Positions 54,268 through 64,000 of a stretch of 64,000 nt of DNA are shown here, in pieces; the first letter of the stretch is position 1, and each line of letters starts with the position of its first letter. The position numbers and the translations under genes are program-made. Location: positions 40,959 to 104,958 of the forward strand of contig CAMYJF010000005.1 in assembly GCA_947258555.1 (NCBI GenBank), in the 5' to 3' direction. Below the pieces are notes generated by a model that worked only from the letters and a program-made list of their open reading frames with translations, had not been told where the DNA came from and searched no databases. The stretch is from an uncultured Eudoraea sp. Lineage in GTDB: Bacteria > Bacteroidota > Bacteroidia > Flavobacteriales > Flavobacteriaceae.

Positions 54268-54573
54268 TTAAACTTTGATCTCTACCTCCACACCACTGGG
54301 CAGCTCTAATTTCATAAGAGCATCAATGGTTTTAGAAGAAGAGCTATATATATCCAGCAAGCGCTTGTAAGAACTCAGCTGGAACTGTTCTCTAGATTTC
54401 TTGTTCACGTGCGGCGACCGCAATACCGTGAAAATCTTTTTATGTGTCGGTAATGGAATAGGACCTGTAACCACAGCTCCGGTGGTTTTTACCGTTTTTA
54501 CAATCTTTTCAGCCGATTTGTCGACCAGGTTGTGGTCGTACGACTTAAGTTTAATTCTGATCTTCTGACTCAT
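54268..54573 (-). CDS. rpsJ: 30S ribosomal protein S10 (uS10)
   Basis: The 101-residue protein has [40 protein letters not shown] and [14 protein letters not shown]. It is also NusE in antitermination complexes. It begins 10 bp after fusA, so here it groups with the str genes rather than with rplC. Confidence 0.97.
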   Translation of the reverse strand: MSQKIRIKLKSYDHNLVDKSAEKIVKTVKTTGAVVTGPIPLPTHKKIFTVLRSPHVNKKSREQFQLSSYKRLLDIYSSSSKTIDALMKLELPSGVEVEIKV

Positions 54574-54583
54574 CCTATTCTAT

Positions 54584-56710
54584 TTATGCCGTTACACCTG
54601 TCGTGGCCTTGATCACTTCTTCGGCCAGGTTCGATGGAGTTTCTGCATAATGCGAAAATTCCATCGTAGACGTGGCACGTCCGGAAGAAAGTGTCCGCAA
54701 CGCAGTCACATATCCGAACATTTCAGATAGTGGCACTTCGGCTTTAATCACTTTAGATCCGGCGCGATCATCCATATTATTTACTTGTCCTCGGCGTCTG
54801 TTCAAATCCCCGACAATATCACCCATGTTTTCTTCCGGAGTTAATGCCTCCAGTTTCATAATAGGCTCCATCAATACGGCACGTGCGCCTTTGGCAGCTT
54901 CCTTATACCCTATTTTAGCCGCGAGTTCGAAGGACAGAGAATCCGAATCCACAGGGTGGAACGATCCATCTTTAAGAGTTACCTTCATGCTATCCATCTC
55001 AAATCCGGCTAAAGGACCATTCTTCATAGCCTCTTTAAATCCTTTCTCAACGGAAGGAATATATTCTCTTGGAATATTACCCCCCTTGATCTGATTAACG
55101 AATTCTAATCCGCTTGTCCCTTCTTCAGCAGGCTCCATCGTAAATACGATATCGGCGAACTTACCGCGACCCCCTGTTTGCTTTTTATATATTTCTCTAT
55201 GATCGGTAGACTGAGTTATGGCCTCTTTGTATTCTACCTGTGGCTGACCTTGATTTACGTCGACCTTAAACTCTCTTCTGAGTCGGTCTACTATAATATC
55301 AAGGTGCAATTCTCCCATTCCTGAGATAATTGTCTGGCCCGAAGCCTCATCTGTCTTCACCTGGAAAGTTGGGTCTTCTTCTGCTAATTTCGCTAAAGAC
55401 ATTCCTAACTTATCCACATCAGCTTTTGTCTTAGGTTCTACAGCGATACCAATTACCGGATCCGGAAAGTTCATGCTTTCCAAAACGATCGGGTGTTTTT
55501 CATCTGAGAGGGTATCTCCGGTCTTAATATCCTTAAATCCAACAGCCGCCCCGATATCTCCTGCAGAAATAGAATCAACTGCATTTTGTTTATTGGAGTG
55601 CATCTGGTAGATCCGCGAGATCCGCTCCTTATTTTCTGAACGATTATTCAATACATAAGACCCCGCTGACAATTTTCCGGAATAAGCCCGGAAGAAAGCC
55701 AGTCTTCCCACAAAAGGATCGGTAGCGATCTTAAAAGCAAGTGCTGCAAAAGGTTCTTTCGCATCAGGCTTACGGGAGATCTCGTTCCCACTGCGAGGGT
55801 CGATCCCAACAATCGCCTCTTTATCCATGGGCGATGGAAGGTAGCGGCATACAGCATCCAGAAGAAACTGTACTCCTTTATTTTTAAAGGCAGAACCGCA
55901 GATCATCGGAATGATACTCATGTCCATGACGGCTGCCCGCAATGCGGCATGCACTTCATCTTCTGTTATAGAGTCTTCATCTTCAAAGAACTTTTCTAAC
56001 AGATTTTCATCGTATTCAGCGACAGCTTCAATAAGTGCTGCTCTATATTCTTTTACTTCTTCCTCCATCTCCGAAGGAATATCTACAATGTCAAAAGTTG
56101 CCCCCAGATTATCCTCATGCCAAACGATCGCCCTGTTCTTAACCAGGTCGACAATTCCTTTAAAATCAGCTTCATCTCCAATAGGCAATACGATCGGCAC
56201 AGCATTGGATTTCAACATATCGCGAACTTGCTGGCATACTTGCAGGAAATTAGATCCCTGTCTGTCCATTTTATTCACGAAGCCCATTCTAGGCACCTTA
56301 TAATTGTCTGCCAATCTCCAGTTCGTCTCTGATTGAGGCTCTACCCCATCCACAGCACTAAAGAGAAAAACCAATCCATCAAGTACTCTGAGAGATCGGT
56401 TCACTTCCACGGTAAAGTCAACGTGGCCGGGCGTATCAATAATATTAAAGTGATATGGTTTTGACTCGTCAATTAACTGACCATTATCCGTAGGGAAATT
56501 CCAGGTACAGGTAGTAGCTGCAGAAGTAATGGTGATCCCTCGCTCCTGCTCCTGCTCCATCCAGTCCATCGTAGCCGCACCATCATGCACTTCGCCCATC
56601 TTATGGCTAACTCCGGTATAGTATAGGATACGCTCCGTAGTTGTGGTCTTCCCGGCATCGATATGTGCGGCAATCCCAATATTTCTTGTAAATTTTAAAT
56701 CTCTGGACAT
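54584..56710 (-). CDS. fusA: Elongation factor G
   Basis: The 708-residue GTPase has [13 protein letters not shown] (P-loop, 15-27), [13 protein letters not shown] (switch I), DTPGHVDFT and NKMDRQG. Domains II to V follow, with [18 protein letters not shown] and the domain IV tip. It drives translocation. No tuf gene follows, unlike in E. coli. Confidence 0.98.
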   Translation of the reverse strand: MSRDLKFTRNIGIAAHIDAGKTTTTERILYYTGVSHKMGEVHDGAATMDWMEQEQERGITITSAATTCTWNFPTDNGQLIDESKPYHFNIIDTPGHVDFTVEVNRSLRVLDGLVFLFSAVDGVEPQSETNWRLADNYKVPRMGFVNKMDRQGSNFLQVCQQVRDMLKSNAVPIVLPIGDEADFKGIVDLVKNRAIVWHEDNLGATFDIVDIPSEMEEEVKEYRAALIEAVAEYDENLLEKFFEDEDSITEDEVHAALRAAVMDMSIIPMICGSAFKNKGVQFLLDAVCRYLPSPMDKEAIVGIDPRSGNEISRKPDAKEPFAALAFKIATDPFVGRLAFFRAYSGKLSAGSYVLNNRSENKERISRIYQMHSNKQNAVDSISAGDIGAAVGFKDIKTGDTLSDEKHPIVLESMNFPDPVIGIAVEPKTKADVDKLGMSLAKLAEEDPTFQVKTDEASGQTIISGMGELHLDIIVDRLRREFKVDVNQGQPQVEYKEAITQSTDHREIYKKQTGGRGKFADIVFTMEPAEEGTSGLEFVNQIKGGNIPREYIPSVEKGFKEAMKNGPLAGFEMDSMKVTLKDGSFHPVDSDSLSFELAAKIGYKEAAKGARAVLMEPIMKLEALTPEENMGDIVGDLNRRRGQVNNMDDRAGSKVIKAEVPLSEMFGYVTALRTLSSGRATSTMEFSHYAETPSNLAEEVIKATTGVTA

Positions 56711-56718
56711 AATGGCTC

Positions 56719-57195
56719 CTAAAATCTAAAGTGTGAAAATGCTTTATTGGCTTCTGCCATTTTGTGCGTATCAGTTCGCTTTTTCACCGCTGCACCTTCT
56801 TCTTTTGATGCTGCCAGGATCTCGGCAGCCAATTTTTGGGCCATAGATTTCTCGCTACGTTTACGCGAAAAGCTGATCAACCATTTCATAGCTGTAGAGA
56901 TCTTACGATCCGGACGGATCTGCATAGGGATCTGAAAAGTTGCTCCCCCCACACGTCTGCTTCTCACTTCAACGTGAGGCATTACATTGGATAATGCGTC
57001 TTTCCAAATTTCAAGTGCAGATTTTTCCTCGTCGGTCTTTTTTTCCTCGACGATATCCAGCGCATCATAAAAGATCTTGAATGCAACCGATTTTTTCCCG
57101 TCCCACATCAACATGTTTACAAAACGGGCAGCCAACTGATCATTATACCGCGGATCCGGTAAGAGTGGCCTCTTTTTAGCTTGTTTTTTTCTCAT
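56719..57195 (-). CDS. rpsG: 30S ribosomal protein S7 (uS7)
   Basis: The 158-residue protein starts [19 protein letters not shown] and has [19 protein letters not shown] and [20 protein letters not shown]. It nucleates assembly of the 30S head. Confidence 0.97.
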   Translation of the reverse strand: MRKKQAKKRPLLPDPRYNDQLAARFVNMLMWDGKKSVAFKIFYDALDIVEEKKTDEEKSALEIWKDALSNVMPHVEVRSRRVGGATFQIPMQIRPDRKISTAMKWLISFSRKRSEKSMAQKLAAEILAASKEEGAAVKKRTDTHKMAEANKAFSHFRF

Positions 57196-57217
57196 TTCCT
57201 CTTCTTAAAAAGTAATG

Positions 57218-57592
57218 TTACTTTTTAGGGCGTTTGGCACCGTACTTAGATCGTCTTTGTGTTCGGCCGGAAACCCCTGCGGTATCCAAAGCCCCTCGCA
57301 CAATATGATATCTAACTCCTGGTAAATCCTTCACCCTTCCGCCCCTTACCAATACTATCGAGTGCTCCTGGAGGTTATGCCCTTCTCCGGGTATGTATGC
57401 GTTTACCTCTTTTCCATTGGTCAATCTAACCCTGGCTACTTTTCTCATAGCTGAGTTAGGTTTCTTTGGAGTAGTGGTATAAACACGCGTACAAACCCCT
57501 CGTCTTTGAGGGCAGGAATCCAAAGCCGCCGATTTACTCTTCTTGGTAATCGTGGACCTTCCTTTACGTACTAATTGTGATATTGTAGGCAT
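57218..57592 (-). CDS. rpsL: 30S ribosomal protein S12 (uS12)
   Basis: The 124-residue protein has [17 protein letters not shown] with Lys43/Lys44 and [17 protein letters not shown] with Lys88 and the usually methylthiolated Asp89. The streptomycin-target residues are wild type, so streptomycin resistance through rpsL is not expected. It is the first gene of the operon; its leader has an inverted repeat (57618-57632). Confidence 0.98.
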   Translation of the reverse strand: MPTISQLVRKGRSTITKKSKSAALDSCPQRRGVCTRVYTTTPKKPNSAMRKVARVRLTNGKEVNAYIPGEGHNLQEHSIVLVRGGRVKDLPGVRYHIVRGALDTAGVSGRTQRRSKYGAKRPKK

Positions 57593-57636
57593 TTATTTCT
57601 AAATAAATATCTGTTATCCCTTATTTTAAGGGCGGG

Positions 57637-57667
57637 CAAATGTAGCAATAATTCGGCATAATTCAAA
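57637..57667 (-). promoter_or_regulatory. Promoter of the str-S10-spc-alpha operon
   Basis: On the minus strand, TTTG (57667-57664), a 19-nt spacer and TACATTTG (57644-57637) match the Bacteroidetes promoter consensus in all defined bases. It lies 44 nt before the rpsL start. Confidence 0.75.
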
Positions 57668-58013
57668 TCTATGAGCCGATATTTTCATTGAATAAATTTT
57701 GATTGTCAAGGCAACCAAATCGGGAAACTTACATCCTGCAAATAGACAATTTTCAGGCAAAAAAAAGTATACCTTAATATATATAGCAAATTGAAGTATA
57801 ACCAAACCTGGAAGATCAACTTAATTCACCTGTTAAAATTCGTTTGAAAATTGTGTAATAAAAAAGGGGGCTTTAGCGCTTTTATGTGCTTGTCTAATTC
57901 TATGATTAGGTATCCTTCAAGATTTTAACAAATGATGTCTGAATAACCCATTGGGGATTCTCGCTCAAATCCCAGTATTCTTGAGTCCCTTCTTAAAGTT
58001 TTATTAAAATAAG

Positions 58014-58043
58014 TTTGGATTATTAACATGAAATTATGATTTT
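58014..58043 (+). promoter_or_regulatory. Weak promoter candidate of the SusC-like gene
   Basis: TTTG (58014-58017), a 17-nt spacer and TATGATTTT followed by CGCA loosely resemble TTTG / TAnnTTTG. It is 30 nt before the ATG. Confidence 0.35.
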
Positions 58044-58072
58044 CGCAGGTAGCTAATTCAAATAATTAAAAA

Positions 58073-61000
58073 ATGAGAACAAATTTAAATGGAATCTTAA
58101 CGCTGTTATTGGCGTTTGTTGTGCATTTAACTTTTGCGCAAGAGAAGACGGTTTCAGGTACAGTTACCGACCAGGACGGACTTCCGTTACCTGGTGTGAA
58201 TATCGTTGTTGAAGGTACAACTTCCGGTACCCAAACAGATTTTGACGGTAATTATGCGATTCAGGCTTCTGAAGGGCAGACACTGCTCTTTTCCTATATT
58301 GGTCAGAGGGATGTTCGTGTATCCGTTGGCGCAGGCAATACAGTTAATGTACAAATGGAAGAAGATGCCCAGGCACTGGAAGAGGTTATTGTTACAGCCC
58401 AGGGTATTAAGCGAGAAAAGAAAGCACTTGGGTATGCAGTAACTTCAGTAGGTTCTGATCAACTAGAACAACGTACTGAAGGTGATGTAGCCAGGGTCCT
58501 TGCAGGTAAAGCTGCCGGGGTGCAGATCACCTCTGCTGGTGGTGCTTCAGGTTCTGCTACCAACGTAACTATCAGGGGTCTTAGCTCCTTTAGTGGTAGT
58601 AACCAGGCACTTTTCATTGTAGATGGTGTTCCTTTCAGTAATGACACAAACGATGCGGGTAGCTTTATCGGTGGTAACGTGGGTTCTTCCCGTTTCCTTG
58701 ATATTGACCCAAACAACATCGCCAGTGTTGAAGTCTTGAAAGGTCTTGCTGCTGCAACTCTTTACGGAACGCAGGGTAAGAACGGTGTGATCTTAATTAC
58801 TACTAAGGCAGGAGCCGCTGGTAGTGCAGTTAAGAAGAATGAGATCACCGTGAGCCAGTCTTTCTTTACGAATGAAATGGCATCCATTCCTGATTACCAG
58901 AATAAATTTGGTAATGGTTTTGACCAAGCTTTCGGATGGTTCTTCTCTAACTGGGGACCAAGTTTTGAAAGAGGCGGTACAGCCGGTTGGGGTGGTCAAG
59001 CTTCTATTGATGATGCAGGAACACTGGAGCACCCATACTCTACAACTTCGGTAACAACTACCAAAGAAGCCTTTCCTGAATTACAAGGAGCGCGTTACGA
59101 CTGGAAACCTTATCAGTCCGTACCTGCTTTCTTTAAGTCGGGATTCGTGATCAACACCTCAGTAAATGCTGCAGGTTCGTCTGATGACGGCAAAACCAAT
59201 TATAATATAAACTTAGGTCACCTTAAAGATGAAGGATTTACACCTGGCAACTCGCTGGGTCGTGTTAACCTTTCTATGGGTGGTCGCTCACAGTTGAGCA
59301 ACAAATTTACCATCAGTGGTGCGATGAACTTCTCAAGAACAGATTACCGTACACCACCAATTGCTTCTTCAAGGGGTAATGGTACAGACGGTCTTTCTGT
59401 TTATGGTAACGTTCTCTTTACACCGAGATCTGTGGATTTGATGGGATTGCCTTTTGAAAATCCAGTAGATGGTTCTAGTGTATACTACCGTAATGGTAAT
59501 GACATTATCAACCCGCGCTGGACTGCGAAAAATGTAACCTTTCGCCAGTTGACAAACCGTTTCTTCTGGAACGCTCAGCTCACATATGACATTAATGATA
59601 ATCTAAATATCGGTTGGAGAACTGGTTTGGATTTCTATAATGAAAGAAACGTCAACGGATCCAACAAAGGTGGGGTTAACTTTAACCAGGCCATTTTCGG
59701 ATTCCTTGAAACATTCGATAACAACAATTCTATCTGGGAACACTTCTTCTCTGTCAATGGCGACTACGATCTATCTGAAAAATTGGGTCTTACCTTTACA
59801 ATAGGTGCGACATCAAGACAGGATAATTTCGATAGCCAGGGTGTACGAAGTGACGGTCAGATCGTATTTGGTATCAAAAGACACTTTAACTATTCGACTC
59901 AAACACCATTCCAATTCTCACAGAAGAGGAATATTGTCGGTGTCTTAGGTCAGGCTACATTAGATTATAACGACATGCTCTACCTGAACGTGTCTGCACG
60001 GAAAGATTATGTTTCCAACCTGATCTCTGATAACAACAGCAAGACGTATCCTGGTGTGAGTCTTTCTTTCCTTCCTTCTGTTGCTTTTGACGAGATCAAG
60101 AGTGATAATGGAATTAATTTCATGAAAATAAGAGCAAGTTTCGGAACCTCTGCTACATTCCCATCAGGATATCCTACTGTGAATGTTGTTAATCAAACTA
60201 CTCAAGTCGGAGGCGGTGGTTTTGGTCCACTTACAACGAATCAGATCAGTAGCTTCCGTGCGAACCCGGATCTTAAGCCTGAGCTCTTAGAAGAGCTTGA
60301 GGTGGGTCTGGAAACTCGAATCTGGAGAAACAGGATCAGTTTAGATTTCACGTACTTCGACAGAAGAACGAATGACCTTATTGTAAGGGAGCCATTATCT
60401 CCATCCACAGGATTCTCTTTCACACAGAGTAACATTGGAGAGATCAAGAACAATGGTTTTGAAGCTGATTTTGGTTTAGACATCTTTAAGAGTCAGAATT
60501 TTAACTGGAATTCCAGAGTTAACTTCTTTACAAACAACGAGATCGTTACTCAACAAGATCAGGACTTTATTGCCTATGCAGGTAGTTTAGCTGTAGGTGG
60601 AGGTCTGTTTAGAGGATCTAACGCAGCGATTGAAGGAGAATCTCTAGGTACTATCGTTGGAGAAGCGATCGGTCGTGATGCTGATGGTAACTTCCTGGTT
60701 AACGCCGGTGGTAGCTATGTGACAGTTAGTCAGGATAATGATGGAAACGTCCCAATTATAGGTGATGCGATCCCTGATTACACAATGAACTTTATAAATA
60801 CGCTTAGGTACAAGAATTGGAATCTTGGATTCCAGATCAGCCACGTAAAAGGTGGAGATATTCTTTCTAGTACAATTGCCGTACTCTTAGGTAGGGGACT
60901 GATCGTTGAAACACAGGATCGTTTGAATACTTACATTTTACCTGGTGTTAATCAAACTACAGGTGAAACCAATACGACTCAGATCAATAACTCTACTTAT

Positions 61001-61303
61001 TTCTTTAGTAACTTATTGTTTGGACCAACCGAAACCCGCATCTACGATGCGTCTGTACTTCGTCTTCAAGAATTATCTCTTGGGTATACATTCCCAGATA
61101 AGTTCTTAGACAAAACACCGTTTGGTTCATTAACAGTAACTGCTCAAGGTTTCAACCTTTGGTATGATGCTTACAACACTCCGGACGGTGCGAATTTCGA
61201 TCCGAACGTTCAAGGTGTTGGTGTTGGTAACGGTCGTGGATTCGACTTTATCAATGGTCCAAGCTCCAGAAGATATGGAATAAGTATAAAAGCGTCATTC
61301 TAA
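58073..61303 (+). CDS. SusC/RagA-family TonB-linked outer membrane protein
   Basis: The 1076-residue protein has a signal peptide (about 1-22, ending TFAQ). A CarboxypepD_reg-like domain follows (about 27-105; VSGTVTDQDGLPLPGVNIVV), then the TonB-box region ALEEVIVTAQGI. The plug has RVLAGKAAGVQITSAGG, NVTIRGLSSF and ALFIVDGVPF. The 22-strand barrel ends in YGISIKASF. SusC proteins pair with SusD lipoproteins to import large substrates such as glycans or peptides. With no enzyme genes visible, the substrate cannot be guessed. Confidence 0.93.
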   Translation: MRTNLNGILTLLLAFVVHLTFAQEKTVSGTVTDQDGLPLPGVNIVVEGTTSGTQTDFDGNYAIQASEGQTLLFSYIGQRDVRVSVGAGNTVNVQMEEDAQALEEVIVTAQGIKREKKALGYAVTSVGSDQLEQRTEGDVARVLAGKAAGVQITSAGGASGSATNVTIRGLSSFSGSNQALFIVDGVPFSNDTNDAGSFIGGNVGSSRFLDIDPNNIASVEVLKGLAAATLYGTQGKNGVILITTKAGAAGSAVKKNEITVSQSFFTNEMASIPDYQNKFGNGFDQAFGWFFSNWGPSFERGGTAGWGGQASIDDAGTLEHPYSTTSVTTTKEAFPELQGARYDWKPYQSVPAFFKSGFVINTSVNAAGSSDDGKTNYNINLGHLKDEGFTPGNSLGRVNLSMGGRSQLSNKFTISGAMNFSRTDYRTPPIASSRGNGTDGLSVYGNVLFTPRSVDLMGLPFENPVDGSSVYYRNGNDIINPRWTAKNVTFRQLTNRFFWNAQLTYDINDNLNIGWRTGLDFYNERNVNGSNKGGVNFNQAIFGFLETFDNNNSIWEHFFSVNGDYDLSEKLGLTFTIGATSRQDNFDSQGVRSDGQIVFGIKRHFNYSTQTPFQFSQKRNIVGVLGQATLDYNDMLYLNVSARKDYVSNLISDNNSKTYPGVSLSFLPSVAFDEIKSDNGINFMKIRASFGTSATFPSGYPTVNVVNQTTQVGGGGFGPLTTNQISSFRANPDLKPELLEELEVGLETRIWRNRISLDFTYFDRRTNDLIVREPLSPSTGFSFTQSNIGEIKNNGFEADFGLDIFKSQNFNWNSRVNFFTNNEIVTQQDQDFIAYAGSLAVGGGLFRGSNAAIEGESLGTIVGEAIGRDADGNFLVNAGGSYVTVSQDNDGNVPIIGDAIPDYTMNFINTLRYKNWNLGFQISHVKGGDILSSTIAVLLGRGLIVETQDRLNTYILPGVNQTTGETNTTQINNSTYFFSNLLFGPTETRIYDASVLRLQELSLGYTFPDKFLDKTPFGSLTVTAQGFNLWYDAYNTPDGANFDPNVQGVGVGNGRGFDFINGPSSRRYGISIKASF

Positions 61304-61329
61304 TAAAAATTGTTAATGATATAGAGATT

Positions 61330-62976
61330 ATGAAAAAATTAGTAAAATATCTTTCGATCGTCTTAGTAGCAGTTGGCTTTTTCTCTGCTTGTGAAACGAC
61401 AGAATTGAATCAATTAGTTAGCCCGAACCAATTGGGTGCAGATCAGGCCGATCCTAATTTGCTTCTCAATTCCATTCAGCTTGCTTATAGAACAAATCAA
61501 GCTGTATTTAGCGATAGAGCTGCAGAGTTAACTAGGATTGATTATATGTTCGGACGTGATTATTTTAACAACTATTCTAGTGCTACTATGAATGGTGTTT
61601 GGTCACGGACGTATTCAAGTGCCGGAGTTGGTATGCTTACCAATATTCAGGCCCTTGAAGAAATCAATGCCGCCAGTGAAACAGATTATTCTTTTCACAT
61701 TGGCGTAGGTAAAACTTTATTAGCTCACAGTTTAATGCAATTGACTGATTTTATCGGACAGGCAGCATGGAGTGAAGCAGGTAATGCTGCAGAATTTCCA
61801 GCCCCGTTGTTGGATGATGGTCAGGCGGTTTATACAGCTGCTTTTGGACTGTTAGATGAGGCACAAGCCCTTTTAGCAGGTGGTCCTAATGTTCAAGGCG
61901 CCACCGACTTGTATTATGGTGGCGATACAACCAAGTGGATCAAGCTTATAAATACAATCCGACTTCGTTCGTATGTATTAACGAATAACAAATCCGCTTT
62001 TGACGCCATTATTGCTTCCGGAGCTTACATCTCTTCTGAAGATGATGATTTAGAGTTTGCATATGGGATCAATGAATTGAATCCGGATACACGTCATCCA
62101 GACTACGCTGCGGATTACACATCTTCAGGTGCAAATATCTACCAGTCTAACTGGTTGATGGAAACCATGCTGGAATTAGGAGATCCAAGAATAAGATATT
62201 ATTTCTATCGTCAGGTTGACGCTACGCCAGGTGCGGATGCAGATCCTAACGAAGAAACCATTTCTTGTTCGCTAGTGGTTCCTCCTCCACACTTTGTAGC
62301 CGGTGGACATACATACTGTAGTGTTCCTAACGGATACTGGGGAAGAACCCATGGTAATGACGAAGGTACACCTCCAGACAACTTCTTGAGAGCTGCTGTA
62401 GGTATATATCCAGCTGGTGGTCGTTTTGACGATGACAGTTTTGGAAACGTTGGCCTTGGTGAAGGTGCCGGTGGGGCTGGGCTTGAGCCAATCATCCTTT
62501 CTTCCTATGTGGATTTTTGGAGAGGCATAATGGCCGCTTCCGCTGCTGAAAAGTCGACACACTTGCGTTCAGGACTTGTAAAGTCTATCGATAAAGTTCA
62601 GAGCTATGGTGCTAATGACGGTGGTGCAGATCTTTCTTTCGCACCTACTCCTGCGGAAGTAACTGCCTATATCGATGCACAAGTAGCCGCCTTTGATGCA
62701 GCTACTGGTGACGATCAGGAAAACATTTTCGCTGAGCAATATTTTATCACGCTCTACGGAGGTGCTACTGAAGCATACGGTTACTACAGGTTGACTGGTT
62801 TTCCTACTACGGTAGTTCCTAACTGGCAAGTAGATCCGGGACCGTTCCCACGTACATTCTTATTACCACAGAATGAAGTGATCACGAATCCTAATTTAAC
62901 GCAAAGATTGGACCTTACGACTCAGGTGTTTTGGGATACCAACCCATCTAGTCCTACGTTCCCACCAGCTAACTAA
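61330..62976 (+). CDS. SusD/RagB-family surface lipoprotein
   Basis: The 548-residue protein has lipid Cys20 (VGFFSACETTELN). The helical SusD N-terminal half has TPR-like helices (HIGVGKTLLAHSLMQLTDFI, TKWIKLINTIRLRSYVLTNN). The C-terminal part is long and Gly/Pro-rich, with several cysteines (ISCSLVVPPP, HTYCSVPNG) that could form a disulfide. It acts as the lid over the SusC barrel. It starts 26 bp after the SusC-like gene. Confidence 0.9.
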   Translation: MKKLVKYLSIVLVAVGFFSACETTELNQLVSPNQLGADQADPNLLLNSIQLAYRTNQAVFSDRAAELTRIDYMFGRDYFNNYSSATMNGVWSRTYSSAGVGMLTNIQALEEINAASETDYSFHIGVGKTLLAHSLMQLTDFIGQAAWSEAGNAAEFPAPLLDDGQAVYTAAFGLLDEAQALLAGGPNVQGATDLYYGGDTTKWIKLINTIRLRSYVLTNNKSAFDAIIASGAYISSEDDDLEFAYGINELNPDTRHPDYAADYTSSGANIYQSNWLMETMLELGDPRIRYYFYRQVDATPGADADPNEETISCSLVVPPPHFVAGGHTYCSVPNGYWGRTHGNDEGTPPDNFLRAAVGIYPAGGRFDDDSFGNVGLGEGAGGAGLEPIILSSYVDFWRGIMAASAAEKSTHLRSGLVKSIDKVQSYGANDGGADLSFAPTPAEVTAYIDAQVAAFDAATGDDQENIFAEQYFITLYGGATEAYGYYRLTGFPTTVVPNWQVDPGPFPRTFLLPQNEVITNPNLTQRLDLTTQVFWDTNPSSPTFPPAN

Positions 62977-62993
62977 TATCTTAATAGATAACT

Positions 62994-63959
62994 ATGAGAA
63001 ATTTCTTAAACAGATATCTAGGTAAAGGCATAGCGATCTTTCTTATCGTCTTCACAGCATGTGAAGACGGTGAGGAGATCTTCGATCAGATCAGGGGTGC
63101 AGAACAACGGGGTGCCATTTTGCGTACCGTTAATCTAGTCTCTAACGAACTCCCTATTGGTGACCCTGAGGGCAATTTTACAGTAGACCTCGAAATACAA
63201 GATCAACAGAATGGTTCTTTAGTCTCTAGTGTTGAGGTATTTGTAGGCTTTCTTGATAATACCGATGAGGTTGGCCCTGGGACCGACGTTCCTGAAGCCT
63301 TAGTTACAACGGTAAATAGCTCTGAATTTACGACAGGTGAATTCGGACTACCGAGATTTACATATAGTATAACGCTTCCCGAATTACTATCATTTGTCGG
63401 ACGCGCTGAATCAGATATCACTGGTGGTGATCAATTTCCAATTCGATTCGAACTGGTATTGTCTGATGGCCGACGTTTCTCAAATGATGACAATTCAGGT
63501 ACTATCACAGGTTCCTACTTTAGTTCACCGTTCTTATACACTCCGACTGTAATTTGTCCTGTTCCGGAAGATTTCTTTACCGGTACGTATGAGATCATTC
63601 AACAAAGTGGCTCTGCCCCATTTGGTATAGGGGATGGCTTTAGTCAAGTAGTTGAGATCACTGCGAACGGTACGAACAGACAGATTCCTTTCTTATACGA
63701 TCCGGGCGGATTTGGTTCTGCATATACTATGTCAATTGACCTTGTATGCGGAAATTTCTCAGCTATTACCGGAACCATTGACTCAGGATCTTTGGGTTGT
63801 GACGGAAGTAGTATAGGTCAGACAGGATCTACAACTGCTATTACAACTTATGATGTTGACGCTGGTGATGCAGAGTTCCTGGTTACCATTGAAGATTTCA
63901 ATCCAGATGGTGGTTGTGGTGGAGTATATGAAGCCGTTTTGCTATTTAGAAAACAATAA
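62994..63959 (+). CDS. Third lipoprotein of the SusC-SusD locus
   Basis: The 321-residue protein has lipid Cys23 (IVFTACEDGEEIF). The acidic E-D-G-E-E stretch resembles a surface-export signal. The mature part is beta-rich. About 30-165 could be an Ig-like domain (GNFTVDLEIQDQQNGSLVSS). About 185-321 has four cysteines (ICPVPEDF, LVCGNF, GCDG, DGGCGG) and many Gly/Ser. Lipoproteins in this position often bind the same substrate as SusD, but no family is recognised. It is 17 bp after the SusD gene. Confidence 0.75.
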   Translation: MRNFLNRYLGKGIAIFLIVFTACEDGEEIFDQIRGAEQRGAILRTVNLVSNELPIGDPEGNFTVDLEIQDQQNGSLVSSVEVFVGFLDNTDEVGPGTDVPEALVTTVNSSEFTTGEFGLPRFTYSITLPELLSFVGRAESDITGGDQFPIRFELVLSDGRRFSNDDNSGTITGSYFSSPFLYTPTVICPVPEDFFTGTYEIIQQSGSAPFGIGDGFSQVVEITANGTNRQIPFLYDPGGFGSAYTMSIDLVCGNFSAITGTIDSGSLGCDGSSIGQTGSTTAITTYDVDAGDAEFLVTIEDFNPDGGCGGVYEAVLLFRKQ

Positions 63960-63992
63960 TATTAGCACGAGCTAATGCAAAGATTATAGATT

Positions 63993-64000
63993 ATGAAAAT
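63993..64000 (+). CDS. Start of the next gene (cut by window end)
   Basis: ATG AAA at 63993 lies 33 bp after the previous stop on the same strand and probably opens the fourth gene of the SusC-SusD operon. Only two codons are visible. Confidence 0.4.

Larger units (their letters stand above)
57593..58072. other. 480-bp divergent intergenic region between rpsL and susC-like gene
   Basis: No gene is seen here in either strand. It holds the rpsL promoter, the leader repeat CCCTTA-TTT-TAAGGG (57618-57632), a 6-bp inverted repeat GGGATT/AATCCC (57954-57973) and a weak promoter for the SusC-like gene near 58014-58043. The middle (57700-57900) is AT-rich with no structure I can name. Confidence 0.6.

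Noticed and set aside
63961..63976. Perfect inverted repeat ATTAGC-ACGA-GCTAAT after the third lipoprotein, as a terminator
   Set aside because: The 6-bp stem is AT-rich and no T tract follows; a new gene starts 17 nt further on, so the operon probably continues.

Overview
The window is chromosomal DNA from a member of the Bacteroidetes, most probably a marine Flavobacteriaceae. The reasons are: SusC/SusD-type outer-membrane genes; FecR/ECF-sigma/TonB-receptor signalling; many lipoproteins with acidic residues right after the lipid cysteine; promoters of the Bacteroidetes form (TTTG, about 19 nt, TAnnTTTG); almost no Shine-Dalgarno sequences; and a str-S10-spc-alpha ribosomal cluster with neither tuf nor adk that runs on into carA and eno. 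I saw no prophage, insertion sequence, CRISPR array, tRNA or rRNA.

Layout. (1) 1-9,965: the end of a TPR-like protein, a DnaQ/GIY-YIG nuclease, and a minus-strand run that looks sulfur-related: a CBS-like PLP enzyme, an M20 peptidase, a Crp/Fnr regulator with a cysteine motif, and a CstB-like persulfide dioxygenase/rhodanese with a palindrome in front of it. An FtsX-type permease, a NamZ-type muramidase and a sterol-desaturase-family protein follow. (2) 9,972-20,241: mixed housekeeping and small envelope genes, among them QueE, a secreted RidA, a HerA/YjgR-type ATPase, FolD, Ffh, and a 43-residue lipoprotein shorter than usual gene-calling limits. (3) 20,398-26,315: a trans-envelope signalling locus. 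An ECF sigma factor, an anti-sigma FecR and a FecA-like TonB receptor are transcribed divergently from a large, internally repetitive, probably surface-exposed lipoprotein. This is the best candidate here for an undescribed system. (4) 26,321-34,111: argS, an SDR/DUF2867 protein, a CarboxypepD_reg-like envelope protein, a BCCT transporter with a problematic start, and CtlX, the last gene of region 5's minus-strand run.

(5) 34,122-40,536: a second pentein-superfamily enzyme beside CtlX, citrate synthase, glycogen synthase, enolase and carA, all on the minus strand. (6) 40,572-57,667: 32 translation and secretion genes on the minus strand, from a strong promoter before rpsL to a terminator after rplQ. 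Inside it, between rpsJ and rplC, lies a 151-nt structured gap ending in a complete intrinsic terminator, which looks like an attenuator. Smaller structured gaps precede rpsD and rplQ. (7) 57,593-64,000: a 480-bp divergent intergenic region, then a SusC-SusD-lipoprotein uptake operon that runs off the window.

How the parts connect: region 6 makes ribosomes, translocon and RNA polymerase alpha subunit. Region 5 links carbamoyl phosphate, arginine/citrulline, citrate and glycogen metabolism. Regions 3 and 7 are two different designs of TonB-driven outer-membrane uptake. Region 1 probably handles low-molecular-weight persulfides or sulfide.
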